Shown here: one piece after another, positions 18,503 to 27,567 of the stretch
Layout of the letters: every line of letters begins with the position of its first letter
Numbering within the stretch: position 1 is the first letter of the stretch
Assembly: GCF_000312445.1 (NCBI RefSeq)
Contig: NZ_HE997184.1
Coordinates: 133,346-197,345, forward strand
Reading direction: 5' to 3'
Source of the DNA: Phocaeicola abscessus CCUG 55929
GTDB taxonomy: Bacteria > Bacteroidota > Bacteroidia > Bacteroidales > Bacteroidaceae
Length of the DNA: 64,000 bases
Position numbers and translations under genes: made by a program
The notes under the pieces: model-generated
What the model saw: only the letters and a program-made list of their open reading frames with translations
Databases searched by the model: none
Told to the model about the DNA's origin: nothing

Positions 18503-18879
18503 TATATTTTAGTTAAACAATAGCCTGTTTTTGTTCGTAAGAATCGATCTGTTCGACGGCGCACGGGCCGGCGAAAAACCTGCAGTCTGCGCGGTCGAAG
18601 AAGGCCGCCTGACGGGGATGCGACTCGCCGCGCGGACGAAGAAGGCCGCCTGACGGGGATACGACTCGCCGCGCGGACGAAGAAGGCCGCCTGACGGGGA
18701 TACGACTCGCTGCGCGGTCGAAGAAGGCCGCCTGACGGGGATACGACTCGCTGCGCGGTCGAAGAAGGCCGCCTGACGGGGATACGACTCGCCGCGCGGA
18801 CGAAGAAGGCCGCCTGCCCGAGTCGGAGATCATAGGAGATATGTAAGAGCTGCGCATCATTCAGTCGTCGTTTAGTCAT
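18502..18879 (-). CDS. Possible repeat-encoded leader protein (125 aa) coupled to the DUF6261 gene
   Basis: From the ATG of MTKRRLNDAQLLHISYDLR, seven bases after a TATATTTG box, the frame stays open through five 41-bp repeats and ends in TAATG at the next gene's start. The repeat encodes a 41-residue period rich in Arg, Ser and Pro because 41 bp is not a multiple of three. The composition looks non-biological, so this may be only a transcribed leader. The promoter position and the stop-start overlap are what support it. Confidence 0.3.
   Translation of the reverse strand: MTKRRLNDAQLLHISYDLRLGQAAFFVRAASRIPVRRPSSTAQRVVSPSGGLLRPRSESYPRQAAFFVRAASRIPVRRPSSSARRVASPSGGLLRPRRLQVFRRPVRRRTDRFLRTKTGYCLTKI
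18601..18820. repeat. 41-bp tandem repeat, about 5.3 copies
   Basis: AAGGCCGCCTGACGGGGAT recurs at 18601, 18642, 18683, 18724 and 18765, and a partial copy starts at 18806, each exactly 41 bases apart. Copies differ at a few bases (CGCGGAC versus TGCGGTC, GATGC versus GATAC). It lies between the promoter and the DUF6261 gene. Confidence 0.95.
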
Positions 18880-18885
18880 GGACAA

Positions 18886-18893
18886 CAAATATA
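18886..18893 (-). promoter_or_regulatory. -7 box upstream of the repeat leader
   Basis: The minus strand reads TATATTTG. The transcript would cross the whole 41-bp repeat before the DUF6261 start, about 380 bases downstream. Confidence 0.5.
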
Positions 18894-18990
18894 CACCTTT
18901 TTTCCAAACGGCAAACGAAAGGGGGAGAATTTTTGGAAAATAACTCCTTCCCAGTCTATTCGATCCTTCTCGAACAGTTTTTCAGGGATC

Positions 18991-20292
18991 TCACGGTACG
19001 GTGAAACGATATTTTTTCACTACGCGGATCAGATAAGTGGTTTTGGTGCCGGCTCGTATGATGTTCTTGCCTTCTGCAAACTGGAAGGTATAGTAAACCT
19101 TTTCGTTTTTACACAAATATCGTCGGTCGATAGCGATCTCCGATTCGTTTTTTCCGCGTTCGACGATTCGGGCATTCAGCGCCCTCAACTTGGGCCCGAG
19201 GAAAATCTTTCGCATCCCCCTGGCTTCATCAGCCGAAGGAAGTCTCCATTCCCCGATCCCGTTCACCGAATAGTCCCGGATCAGCTGCTCGGTGTCGGCA
19301 GCCTTTCCTCTCCACTCCTTCATACTGAGTAAAAGCAAATCCGCACCGGTAGCAGTGACGTGATCCGCGCCGACCACGATGCAGTCGTTCCAAATAGTAC
19401 CCGCAGCCGGTATCTCCCCGTTTTCTTCGGGGTCGTCCGGAAGCGGGTCTTCGTCTCCTTTCTCTCCGAATGTGAAGTTCACGTCGATCGGTTCTTCCCA
19501 CCCTTTGGCCACCAACGTTCCGCTGATATCCAACACTCCGTTATAAGTGCCTGTGGCATTAAAGGGGCGATTCGCCTGCGGAGCGCCGGAGTACGTATAC
19601 CCGTACACCTGCGTTTCCCCGTTCCGGATCACGGTGATGGAGAAAACGGTCTTACTCGCGCTTCCCGGGAAGATGTAACAGGGGCCTGCTCTCCAGTTTC
19701 CCTCTCCGTCTTCGGTGCAGTCCGCTTCCAATTTCGTTCCGTCTCCGCTGTATTTTCCGGCTAACGACAAATGGGGATAATGGGGCGAGATGCTTACCTT
19801 CACCTCGTCCGCATCCTTTATACCGCTCAAGTTCACATGGACTGCAGCCACCGCGTATCCCAACGTAATCACGGCTTTGGCGCTCTTGCCTTTCAGGGTG
19901 ACATCTGCCATGCCGTGCATCAAAGGTGTTTTCGCATATCCGCGGTCGGCGATGCGAATCACATCGTCCAATTGCGGCTTTTCTTCAATTATATATTCCT
20001 CGCCGATACCTGCAAGTGCCACTAATCGATAGCTTCCTTCGGGAAGTCGGAAATTCATTTCTTCCTCGTTCGATGCTATTTGCTGCCTATCTATATACTT
20101 TCCTTTCGAAGAAAACGCATAGATATAAACGGGGAAATGGATGTCGGCCTCTTCCGGGGCTCTTGTAGAAATTTTCAGCGAAACGGGTGCGTCGACGGTG
20201 TCTTCTTCAGCTAATTTCTGGCATGATCCGATCAGCAAAAAGAGGGGGATCAGGGGTACCGTCCTTGCAAAGATTCTTGTAATCTGTTTCAT
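18991..20292 (-). CDS. FimB/Mfa2-like lipoprotein with DUF1566-like C-terminal motif
   Basis: A 433-residue lipoprotein (MKQITRIFARTVPLIPLFLLIGSCQ, lipobox IGSC). The N-terminal half has the FimB/Mfa2-type immunoglobulin-like pattern (VYIYAFSSKGKYIDRQQI, FRLPEGSYRLVALAGI), seen in minor-fimbria anchor subunits. The C-terminal half contains NGIGEWRLPSADEARGM, the core of DUF1566-like modules. It is probably a cell-surface or pilus-associated protein. The upstream frame extends to 20421, but the signal peptide sets the start at 20292. It stands alone, 3.2 kb from the fimbrillin-like gene. Confidence 0.65.
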   Translation of the reverse strand: MKQITRIFARTVPLIPLFLLIGSCQKLAEEDTVDAPVSLKISTRAPEEADIHFPVYIYAFSSKGKYIDRQQIASNEEEMNFRLPEGSYRLVALAGIGEEYIIEEKPQLDDVIRIADRGYAKTPLMHGMADVTLKGKSAKAVITLGYAVAAVHVNLSGIKDADEVKVSISPHYPHLSLAGKYSGDGTKLEADCTEDGEGNWRAGPCYIFPGSASKTVFSITVIRNGETQVYGYTYSGAPQANRPFNATGTYNGVLDISGTLVAKGWEEPIDVNFTFGEKGDEDPLPDDPEENGEIPAAGTIWNDCIVVGADHVTATGADLLLLSMKEWRGKAADTEQLIRDYSVNGIGEWRLPSADEARGMRKIFLGPKLRALNARIVERGKNESEIAIDRRYLCKNEKVYYTFQFAEGKNIIRAGTKTTYLIRVVKKYRFTVP

Positions 20293-20432
20293 GTTTTTTT
20301 CATTAATAGTAATAGTTTTTATGCTTTCGTATCCGAGACGAGCGGTTTTACCTCCTTTCTTTTCCGTAGCGCATCTCTGTAAATACTTCGCTTCAAGGTT
20401 GAAGTCAGTTTGTCTGTGCAATAAGTAAAATA

Positions 20433-20465
20433 GCGGTTCGAGGGTGTCGGCATCCTCGAACCCGC
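20433..20465 (-). terminator. Terminator of the ROK kinase gene
   Basis: Inverted repeat with an 8-bp core (GTTCGAGG/CCTCGAAC) extended by GCG/CGC around one bulged G. On the minus strand it is followed by TATTTTACTTATT. It starts 31 bases after the kinase stop. Confidence 0.7.
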
Positions 20466-20495
20466 TTTATCGATACAAGCGGAACATTCTTTCCA

Positions 20496-21473
20496 TCAGA
20501 TGCTCTTTGCTTCCCAGCCCAAGGCGCTTGCTCCCAAGACGGCGGCATCGGCATCTTTCAGTTCCGATACTAGCAATTTGGTCTTGCCTTTGAAGATTTT
20601 CAACACGTTCTCGTCGATGGCTTTTTGAATAGGCTTCATGATGTAGGCGCCCGATTTGGCCAGGCCGCCGAACAGCACGATCGCCTCGGGACTGGAGAAC
20701 GCAATAAAGTCGGCCAAGGCTTCTCCCAGAATGGTTCCCGTATAGTTAAAGATGTCTTTTGCCAGCTGGTCGCCCTTAACGGCGGCCTCGTACACATCCT
20801 TCGAGGTAATCTCCTCGGCCGAGATTTCTCTCAACAAACTCGGTCCCGGACGGGCCACGAGGAATTCGCGTGCCGTACGGGCCACGCCTGTGGCCGAGCA
20901 GTAAGCTTCCAAGCAGCCTTTACGCCCGCAACCGCATAGCCGGCCGTTTTCGCGACGGACGATCACGTGTCCCAACTCGCCGGCAAAGCCGTCGTGCCCG
21001 TACACCAGCTGGCCATTGATCACGATACCGCTTCCCACGCCCGTCCCGAGCGTAATCATGATAAAGTCTTTCATACCGCGAGCTACGCCGTAAGTCATCT
21101 CGCCGATAGCGGCCGCATTCGCATCGTTGGTCAACGCGCAGGGGATGCCTACCGCCTCTTCGAACATGGCGGCCAGGGGGATCACTCCTTTCCAAGGCAG
21201 ATTCGGCGCGAACTCTATCGTTCCGCTGTAATAGTTTCCATTGGGTGCACCGATGCCGAACCCTTTGAAAGAGTCGATGCCGCCGAATTTCTTTACCAAC
21301 GGTTTCACTTTCTCCGAGATCGCCTTTACATAATCCTCGACATGCGTATACTGTTGCGTTTTAACGGAATCGGTAGCCAATACATTGCCTCTCTGGTCCA
21401 CCACTCCGAAGACGGAATTCGTCCCGCCGATATCCATCCCTAATACATAGAGTTTTTCTGCACTTGTTGCCAT
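20496..21473 (-). CDS. ROK family glucokinase
   Basis: A 325-residue cytoplasmic sugar kinase. ATP-binding DIGGTNSVFGVVD opens the protein, LTNDANAAAIGEM holds the catalytic Asp, TLGTGVGSGIVI follows, and the ROK zinc signature is CGCGRKGCLEAYCS with the preceding GHVIVRRENG. Glucose is the usual substrate in Bacteroidales; GlcNAc or ManNAc are possible. It is not the BadF-type MurK of T. forsythia. The start is placed at MATSAEKL because the promoter box lies only 27 bases upstream, inside the longer frame. Confidence 0.9.
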   Translation of the reverse strand: MATSAEKLYVLGMDIGGTNSVFGVVDQRGNVLATDSVKTQQYTHVEDYVKAISEKVKPLVKKFGGIDSFKGFGIGAPNGNYYSGTIEFAPNLPWKGVIPLAAMFEEAVGIPCALTNDANAAAIGEMTYGVARGMKDFIMITLGTGVGSGIVINGQLVYGHDGFAGELGHVIVRRENGRLCGCGRKGCLEAYCSATGVARTAREFLVARPGPSLLREISAEEITSKDVYEAAVKGDQLAKDIFNYTGTILGEALADFIAFSSPEAIVLFGGLAKSGAYIMKPIQKAIDENVLKIFKGKTKLLVSELKDADAAVLGASALGWEAKSI

Positions 21474-21499
21474 GATATATGAGTTAAATAATTTTTTAG

Positions 21500-21530
21500 C
21501 AAAAATAAGCAAACTACGAGAAAGAGCAAA
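21500..21530 (-). promoter_or_regulatory. Promoter of the ROK kinase gene
   Basis: The minus strand carries TTTG, 19 bases, then TATTTTTG: an ideally spaced -33/-7 pair. Confidence 0.65.
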
Positions 21531-21544
21531 TTTTTAACTCATTA

Positions 21545-21577
21545 TTTGAATTATTGCTGTAACATTTTGTACTTTTG
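21545..21577 (+). promoter_or_regulatory. Promoter of the five-gene efflux operon
   Basis: TTTG at 21545, 21 bases, then TACTTTTG at 21570-21577, 40 bases before the ABC ATPase start. Confidence 0.6.
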
Positions 21578-21616
21578 CCCTGTCTAATGAGCAATTGAGA
21601 CCATCCAGAACAACTT

Positions 21617-22333
21617 ATGATCCACTTAGAGCATATACACAAGACCTATCACAACGGAAGCCCTCTCCATGTGTTAAAAGGGATTGATCTGCATATCGAT
21701 AAAGGCGAATTCGTCTCTATCATGGGAGCGTCCGGTTCCGGCAAATCCACCTTATTGAATATATTGGGCATCCTCGACAATTACGATTCGGGCAAATATT
21801 ATTTGAACAACGTGTTCATCAAAGACTTGAGCGAAACGAAGAGCGCAGAATACCGGAACCGCATGATCGGGTTCGTTTTCCAATCGTTCAACCTGATCGC
21901 TTTTAAAGATGCGCTGGAAAATGTCGCACTGCCTCTCTTCTACCAAGGCATAGGCCGGAAGAAACGCAATACGATGGCCATGGAATATTTAGAGAAACTC
22001 GGTCTGAAGGAATGGGCGCATCACCTGCCCAACGAACTCTCCGGAGGACAAAAACAACGCGTAGCCATTGCCAGAGCTCTGATTACGAAACCTCAAGTGA
22101 TCTTAGCGGACGAACCCACAGGCGCGCTGGACAGCAAGACCTCGGTGGAAGTCATGACGCTGCTGAAGGAACTTCACCAGCAGGAGGGCCTGACCATCAT
22201 CGTGGTTACTCACGAAAGCGGCGTAGCCAACGAAACGAACAAAATCATCCGTCTGAAAGACGGTCTTATCGAACGAATCGAAGAAAACACCGGCCATAAT
22301 TCGCGATTCGGAGATAACGGACTATTGAAATAA
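21617..22333 (+). CDS. ABC transporter ATPase, MacB/LolD type
   Basis: A 238-residue nucleotide-binding protein. Walker A is GASGSGKST (about residues 38-46), the Q-loop is FQSFNLIAF, the signature is LSGGQKQR and Walker B is VILADEPTGALD followed by the H-loop VVTHE. It powers the two MacB-like permeases encoded next (6-base gap), so the ATPase is a separate chain rather than fused as in E. coli MacB. First gene of an operon reaching the TolC-like gene. Confidence 0.95.
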   Translation: MIHLEHIHKTYHNGSPLHVLKGIDLHIDKGEFVSIMGASGSGKSTLLNILGILDNYDSGKYYLNNVFIKDLSETKSAEYRNRMIGFVFQSFNLIAFKDALENVALPLFYQGIGRKKRNTMAMEYLEKLGLKEWAHHLPNELSGGQKQRVAIARALITKPQVILADEPTGALDSKTSVEVMTLLKELHQQEGLTIIVVTHESGVANETNKIIRLKDGLIERIEENTGHNSRFGDNGLLK

Positions 22334-22338
22334 CCAGC

Positions 22339-23598
22339 ATGATCGACCTTACACAGGAAATATACGGTACCATCAAGCGGAACAAACTTCGCACCTTTCT
22401 TACGGGCTTCGCCGTAGCTTGGGGAATATTCATGCTCATCGTGCTGCTCGGCGCCGGCAACGGACTGATTCATGCCTTCACCGAGGCGACCGCCGATATC
22501 GCTTCCAATTCGGTGAACGTATATCCGGGAAGGACGACAAAGGCCTTCAGAGGTTACAAGGAAGGCCGCAACATCCGGTTCGACATGAAAGACATCGGAC
22601 TGACGCAAGAAGCACTGAACGACAGGTTGGAGGAAATCGGAGCCACTATCTCCCAGGGGAGGATGAACATCAGCCACGGCAAAAATCACAGCTCTACGAA
22701 CTTAAGCGGCATATACCCGAATTACTTCTCCTCCAGAGGATACAAACTGAAGGAGGGGCGCCTGATCAACAGCTTCGACATTCGACAGCATCGCAAGGTC
22801 ATCGTATTGCATACCAAAACCATCGAACAACTCTTCGAGAAGGAGGAACAAGCGAAAGCCGTCGGGCAATATATCACCGCGGGCGGCATAGCCTATCGCA
22901 TCATCGGCATTTATTCCGATGCGGGCAATATGCGTCCGAGCGTTTACATCCCCTTTACGACGGCTCAACTCATTTATAACAAAGTCAACGACATCAGTCA
23001 GCTGAATCTGTTGACAAAGCATATCAGCACCCAGGCGCATTTCGATCGGCTCGAAAAAAACATCCGCGAAACGTTAGGCGCTCGGCACGAATTCGCCCCC
23101 GACGATCAAAGCGCCGTCTGGATAGGAGGCATGTTCGAACAGCTCCAACAGCAGGAGAAGGGCATGTCCATCCTTCGGATAGCCATCTGGGTGATCGGCA
23201 TCTTCACCCTCCTGAGCGGCATCGTGGGGGTGAGCAACATCATGCTGATCACCGTCAAGGAACGAACCCGCGAATTCGGCATTCGCAAAGCCTTGGGCGC
23301 CAAGCCGATCTCCATTCTCCGGTTGATTATCGTGGAGAGCATCGCGATCACGACGATCTTCGGTTACGTCGGCATGGTCATAGGTATTGCCGCCACGGAA
23401 TACATGAACGCCGTGGCAGGCAGTAAAGTCGTAGACATAGGTATCTTTCAGTTCACCGTGTTCTCGAATCCGACCGTCGATATCCGTATCGCCATTCAGG
23501 CCACGCTGACGTTAATTATTGCAGGTACGCTGGCGGGATTCTTCCCCGCCCGGAAAGCCGTGATGATAAAACCGATCGAAGCCTTAAAAGCAGAATAA
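22339..23598 (+). CDS. MacB-like permease, first of two
   Basis: A 419-residue FtsX/MacB-type inner-membrane protein: one helix near residues 20-45, a large periplasmic domain (MacB_PCD, about 50-270) and three C-terminal helices (GIFTLLSGIVGVSNIMLI, the segment around residue 335, and near 390). The motif VKERTREFGIRKALGAKP between helices is diagnostic. With its neighbour at 23600 it probably forms a heterodimer exporting a substrate from the periplasm or inner membrane. The substrate is unknown. Confidence 0.92.
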   Translation: MIDLTQEIYGTIKRNKLRTFLTGFAVAWGIFMLIVLLGAGNGLIHAFTEATADIASNSVNVYPGRTTKAFRGYKEGRNIRFDMKDIGLTQEALNDRLEEIGATISQGRMNISHGKNHSSTNLSGIYPNYFSSRGYKLKEGRLINSFDIRQHRKVIVLHTKTIEQLFEKEEQAKAVGQYITAGGIAYRIIGIYSDAGNMRPSVYIPFTTAQLIYNKVNDISQLNLLTKHISTQAHFDRLEKNIRETLGARHEFAPDDQSAVWIGGMFEQLQQQEKGMSILRIAIWVIGIFTLLSGIVGVSNIMLITVKERTREFGIRKALGAKPISILRLIIVESIAITTIFGYVGMVIGIAATEYMNAVAGSKVVDIGIFQFTVFSNPTVDIRIAIQATLTLIIAGTLAGFFPARKAVMIKPIEALKAE

Positions 23599-23599
23599 C

Positions 23600-24841
23600 A
23601 TGTGGAAGACAGACATAGACAAATGGGAAGAGATACTGATTACCATCACCCGTAATAAAACGCGGAGCTTGCTCACCGCCTTCGGCATCTTCTGGGGAAT
23701 CTTCATGCTCGTAGCCCTGATGGGAGGAGCGCAAGGTCTGCAAGAGGTGATGTCGGCCAACTTCAAAGGCTTTGCCACCAACTCGGCCATCTTCGGTGCG
23801 GACAAGACCAGCAAACCGTATAAGGGGTTTCGGAAAGGACGTACGTGGAACTTGGAACTGGACGATATCAACCGGATCAAACGACAAGTCGCCGAAGTGG
23901 ACGTCGTTACGCCGAACGTCAGCAACTGGGGAGGGGCCGTCTATGCCGATAGGAGTTCGGAATGTATTGTCAAGGGACTATATCCGGAATATGAAAAAAT
24001 AGAAGCTCAAAATATCAGTATGGGACGGTTCATCAACGAGGTGGACGTGCGGGATCGCCGCAAAGTCTGCACCATCGGGAAACAGATCTACGAAAAACTC
24101 TTTCCGAATAAGGAAAATCCGATCGGTAAATTTATCCGGATGGACGGCATCTATTACCAGATCGTCGGACTGAGCCTTTCGACGAGCAACATGAACATCA
24201 ACGGCGGTTCGGAGCAGAGCGTAGTACTGCCTATTACCACCATGCAACAGGCTTACAACAAAGGCAAGAAAGTAGACATCATCTGCATCACCGCCAAACC
24301 CGGCTACAAGGCCACGGACATCGCGCCGAAAGTGGAAGCGGTCATCAAACGAGCTCATTACATTCATCCGGACGACAAGCAGGCCGTCATCATGGTAAAC
24401 ACCGAGGCCATGTTCCAAATGGTCGACAACCTGTTTGCCGGGATCCGCCTCCTCTCCTGGATGGTCGGGTTAGGCACCTTACTGGCCGGAGCCATCGGCG
24501 TAAGCAACATCATGATGGTCACCGTGAAAGAACGCACCAGCGAAATCGGTATTCGCAGAGCCATCGGAGCACGTCCGAGAGACATCCTGAGCCAGATTCT
24601 TTCCGAAAGCCTGGTACTGACTGCCATCGCCGGCATGTTCGGCATCTGCTTCGGCGTGTTTATCCTGCAGATGCTGGAGATGGGAACGGCACAATCCGAC
24701 AATCCCGGCCACTTCCAGATCAGTTTCTGGATGGCTATCGGCGCCTGCGCATTGCTGATAGTCTTAGGCATGTTGGCCGGATTGCTTCCCGCCTATCGCG
24801 CCATGGCGATCAAACCGATCGATGCCATCAGAGACGAATAA
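23600..24841 (+). CDS. MacB-like permease, second of two
   Basis: A 413-residue paralogue of the preceding gene, one base downstream, with the same one-plus-three helix plan and the motif VKERTSEIGIRRAIGARP. Both open with a matching segment (ITRNKTRSLLTAFGIFWGIFML here; IKRNKLRTFLTGFAVAWGIFML before). The two copies have clearly diverged in the periplasmic domain, which favours heterodimers over a recent duplication. Confidence 0.92.
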   Translation: MWKTDIDKWEEILITITRNKTRSLLTAFGIFWGIFMLVALMGGAQGLQEVMSANFKGFATNSAIFGADKTSKPYKGFRKGRTWNLELDDINRIKRQVAEVDVVTPNVSNWGGAVYADRSSECIVKGLYPEYEKIEAQNISMGRFINEVDVRDRRKVCTIGKQIYEKLFPNKENPIGKFIRMDGIYYQIVGLSLSTSNMNINGGSEQSVVLPITTMQQAYNKGKKVDIICITAKPGYKATDIAPKVEAVIKRAHYIHPDDKQAVIMVNTEAMFQMVDNLFAGIRLLSWMVGLGTLLAGAIGVSNIMMVTVKERTSEIGIRRAIGARPRDILSQILSESLVLTAIAGMFGICFGVFILQMLEMGTAQSDNPGHFQISFWMAIGACALLIVLGMLAGLLPAYRAMAIKPIDAIRDE

Positions 24842-24870
24842 CGAAAAACTAATAATCAAATCGTACCTAT

Positions 24871-25968
24871 ATGAAAAAGTATTTCAAATTTATCGCACTT
24901 GGAATCATCGCCTTCATCTTTATCGGAACATTCGCATTCCTCTATAACAAGTCGAAACCGAAAACGATTACCTACGACACGGTCAAGGCGGAAATAAAAG
25001 ATCTGCAGAAGACGACCATTGCGACCGGCAAGATAGAACCTCGCGACGAGATCCTGATCAAACCGCAAATCTCAGGCATCATCGCGGAAGTGTACAAGGA
25101 AGCCGGCGAGCAAGTCAAGCAGGGAGAGGTGATCGCAAAGGTGAAAGTGATTCCCGAGTTGGGACAATTGAACTCGGCGGAAAGCCGCGTCCGCTTGGCC
25201 GAGATCAGCGCCAAACAGTCGGAAACGGACTTCGAACGGATGAAGAAATTGTATGAAGACAAACTCATCAGCAGCGAAGAATACGAGAAGAGTGAAGTCA
25301 CCGTAAAACAGACACGCGAAGAACTGCAAACGGCCAAAGACAACTTAGAAATCGTGAAAGAAGGGATTACCAAGCACAGCGCATCGTTCAGCAGCACCCT
25401 GATCCGTTCTACCATCACCGGCCTGATCCTCGACGTTCCCGTGAAGGCGGGTAACTCCGTGATCATGAGCAACACCTTCAACGACGGCACCACCATCGCC
25501 ACCGTGGCCGATATGAACGACCTCATCTTCCGCGGGAAAATCGACGAAACGGAAGTCGGGCAAATCCACGAAAACATGCCCGTTAAGATTACCATCGGAG
25601 CCCTGCAGAACCTGGAATTCGCTGCCAAACTGGAATACATCTCGCCGAAGGGCGTAGAAGAGAACGGCGCCAACCAGTTCGAGATAAAAGCCGCCATCAT
25701 CGTGCCCGACAGCGTGACCATCCGCTCGGGATACAGTGCCAATGCGGAGATCGTATTAGCCAGTGCGACAAAGGCGCTGACCGTTCCCGAAAGCACGATC
25801 GAGTTCAGCGGAGATTCTGCCTACGTCTACGTGCTGAACGCGAAATCTCCCGACCAGCAATTTCACCGGCGCCTCGTCACTACAGGACTGAGCGACGGCA
25901 TCAGCATCGAGATCAAGAGCGGATTAACGGCGGATGAAACCGTTCGCGATAAACAAAAAGAAAAATGA
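24871..25968 (+). CDS. MacA-like periplasmic adaptor (HlyD/RND family)
   Basis: A 365-residue membrane-fusion protein anchored by an N-terminal helix (residues about 5-25). The lipoyl half-motifs surround a predicted coiled-coil hairpin (about 90-170, KQSETDFERMKKLYEDKLIS), with a beta-barrel from FRGKIDETEVGQI onward. It bridges the MacB-like permeases and the TolC-like channel encoded in the same operon. Its stop overlaps the next start (ATGA). Confidence 0.92.
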   Translation: MKKYFKFIALGIIAFIFIGTFAFLYNKSKPKTITYDTVKAEIKDLQKTTIATGKIEPRDEILIKPQISGIIAEVYKEAGEQVKQGEVIAKVKVIPELGQLNSAESRVRLAEISAKQSETDFERMKKLYEDKLISSEEYEKSEVTVKQTREELQTAKDNLEIVKEGITKHSASFSSTLIRSTITGLILDVPVKAGNSVIMSNTFNDGTTIATVADMNDLIFRGKIDETEVGQIHENMPVKITIGALQNLEFAAKLEYISPKGVEENGANQFEIKAAIIVPDSVTIRSGYSANAEIVLASATKALTVPESTIEFSGDSAYVYVLNAKSPDQQFHRRLVTTGLSDGISIEIKSGLTADETVRDKQKEK

Positions 25969-27290
25969 CCATGAAATACAGATCTTTCTCAGCAGCCCTT
26001 GTCTGGGCAATCGCTTTTCCCTTGTTCGCACAAGCAGAATGGAGCTTGACAAAGTGTATCGACTACGCCATCGCGCACAACTTGGGCATCAAGCAACAGG
26101 AAACGACAAGAGACTCGCGCGAAGTGGATGTAAATACGGCCAAATGGAGCCGACTGCCGAATCTGAACGCCAATGTGGGACAGTCGTTCAATTTCGGGCG
26201 CGGACTGAAAGCCGACAATACGTATGCCAACCGCAATACCCGGAGCTCCAATTTCTCGGTAGGTGCCAACATCCCGCTATTTACGGGAATGCAAATCCCT
26301 CATGCCATCGCTCTCAGCAAGCTGAACCTGAAAGCCGCGATCGAGGACTTGAACAAGGCGAAAGAAGACATCAGCATCCAGGTAACCTCGTATTACCTGC
26401 AAGTGCTGTTTACGGACGAACTCACCCGCATCGCCCGCGAACAGGTGGAACTCAGCCGAGAACAACTGAACGCGAAGATCGAATTCTTCAAGAACGGCAA
26501 AGCGGCCGAGTCGGACGTGTACGAAGCTCGTGCCAGAGTGGCTCAGGACGAGCTTTCCGCTACGCAAGCCGACAATAACTACCGGTTGGCCATCCTCGAC
26601 CTGACGCAACTCCTGGAGCTTCCCTCGCCGGAAGGATTCAGCATCGTGTCGCCCGCCACCGACGATCCTTTCGAAGCGCTGGCGCTCCCCGATGCCATTT
26701 ACAACGAGGCAGTAGTTACGAAGTCGTCCGTCAAAGCTGCCCAATACCGCTTGGAGGGCGCCAAAAGGAATATCGGGATCGCCCGAAGCGCCTTATTCCC
26801 ACAGCTGAGCTTCTCCGCCGGAATGGGAAGCAATTACTACAATGTCTCCGGTCACGAGAACGCCAGCTTCAGCAGTCAATGGCATCAGAACTTTTCCAAA
26901 TACCTGAGCTTCAATCTCAGCGTACCGCTCTTCAACCGTTTTCAGACACGCAACAATATCCGGAAGGCGCATATCGATCGCTCCGCCCTGTCGTGGCAGT
27001 TGGAAGAGAGCAAGAAAACGCTGTACAAGGAGATCCAACAGGCCTATTACAATGCAGTGGCCGCCGAAAGCAAATACCGAAGCAGTCGAGCGGCTACCGA
27101 AGCGGCCGAAGCTTCGTTCAACCTGACGAAAGCCAAATACGCCGAAGGAAAAGCAACCGCCACGGAATACAACGAGGTACGCACCAGCTGGATGAAAGCC
27201 GTATCCGACTGGGCGCAAGCCAAGTACGAATACCTGTTCCGCACCAAGATCCTGGACTTTTACAAAGGGACGCCGATCGTCTTAAAGTAA
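25965..27290 (+). CDS. TolC family outer-membrane efflux protein
   Basis: A 441-residue protein with a cleavable signal peptide (to about residue 22, FPLFAQAEW). Two repeated long helical segments carry the TolC pattern (NTAKWSRLPNLNANVGQSF; then AALFPQLS-like ARSALFPQLSFSAGMG). It forms the outer-membrane exit duct for the pump encoded upstream. It overlaps the adaptor gene by four bases and is the last gene of the operon. Confidence 0.93.
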   Translation: MTMKYRSFSAALVWAIAFPLFAQAEWSLTKCIDYAIAHNLGIKQQETTRDSREVDVNTAKWSRLPNLNANVGQSFNFGRGLKADNTYANRNTRSSNFSVGANIPLFTGMQIPHAIALSKLNLKAAIEDLNKAKEDISIQVTSYYLQVLFTDELTRIAREQVELSREQLNAKIEFFKNGKAAESDVYEARARVAQDELSATQADNNYRLAILDLTQLLELPSPEGFSIVSPATDDPFEALALPDAIYNEAVVTKSSVKAAQYRLEGAKRNIGIARSALFPQLSFSAGMGSNYYNVSGHENASFSSQWHQNFSKYLSFNLSVPLFNRFQTRNNIRKAHIDRSALSWQLEESKKTLYKEIQQAYYNAVAAESKYRSSRAATEAAEASFNLTKAKYAEGKATATEYNEVRTSWMKAVSDWAQAKYEYLFRTKILDFYKGTPIVLK

Positions 27291-27396
27291 GATCGCAGAA
27301 ATTCGATAGGGGCTCACGGCTCGGACTGTCGAAGGTTCTTCGGAGAACTCCCTGCCGAAGTACCCGTCGAAGTTTAAACCACGAAAGACTGCGGTT

Positions 27397-27561
27397 TTAC
27401 TCCGGCTCTTTCGGCCATTCTTTCCGAAAGAGGCATCCCTCCGACTCGCAATGCTCACACCGCGCGTCCTTGTGCCTGCAGCGACGCCTCCACTGCCGCC
27501 AGGCCATCGCACAAGCGAGTACCAGAATAATTCCGGCGATAAGCATGCTCTGTGTATTCAT
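27397..27561 (-). CDS. FeoB-associated Cys-rich membrane protein (54 aa)
   Basis: ATG at 27561, TAA at 27397, starting 6 bases after the feoAB stop on the same strand. One N-terminal helix (MLIAGIILVLACAMAW) is followed by a basic segment and a Cys-rich tail with CRHKDARCEHC and EGC. Small proteins of this build follow feoB in many Bacteroidota and Firmicutes and may assist Fe2+ uptake; their exact role is not proven. Confidence 0.85.
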   Translation of the reverse strand: MNTQSMLIAGIILVLACAMAWRQWRRRCRHKDARCEHCESEGCLFRKEWPKEPE

Positions 27562-27567
27562 CTCACT

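Noticed and set aside
18601-18820. CRISPR array
   Set aside because: The 41-bp units are contiguous with no unique spacers and there are no cas genes.
20496-21473. ROK kinase as the missing MurNAc kinase
   Set aside because: It has glucokinase-like ROK signatures; the MurNAc kinase of T. forsythia is of another type, and this gene is 17 kb away from murQ.
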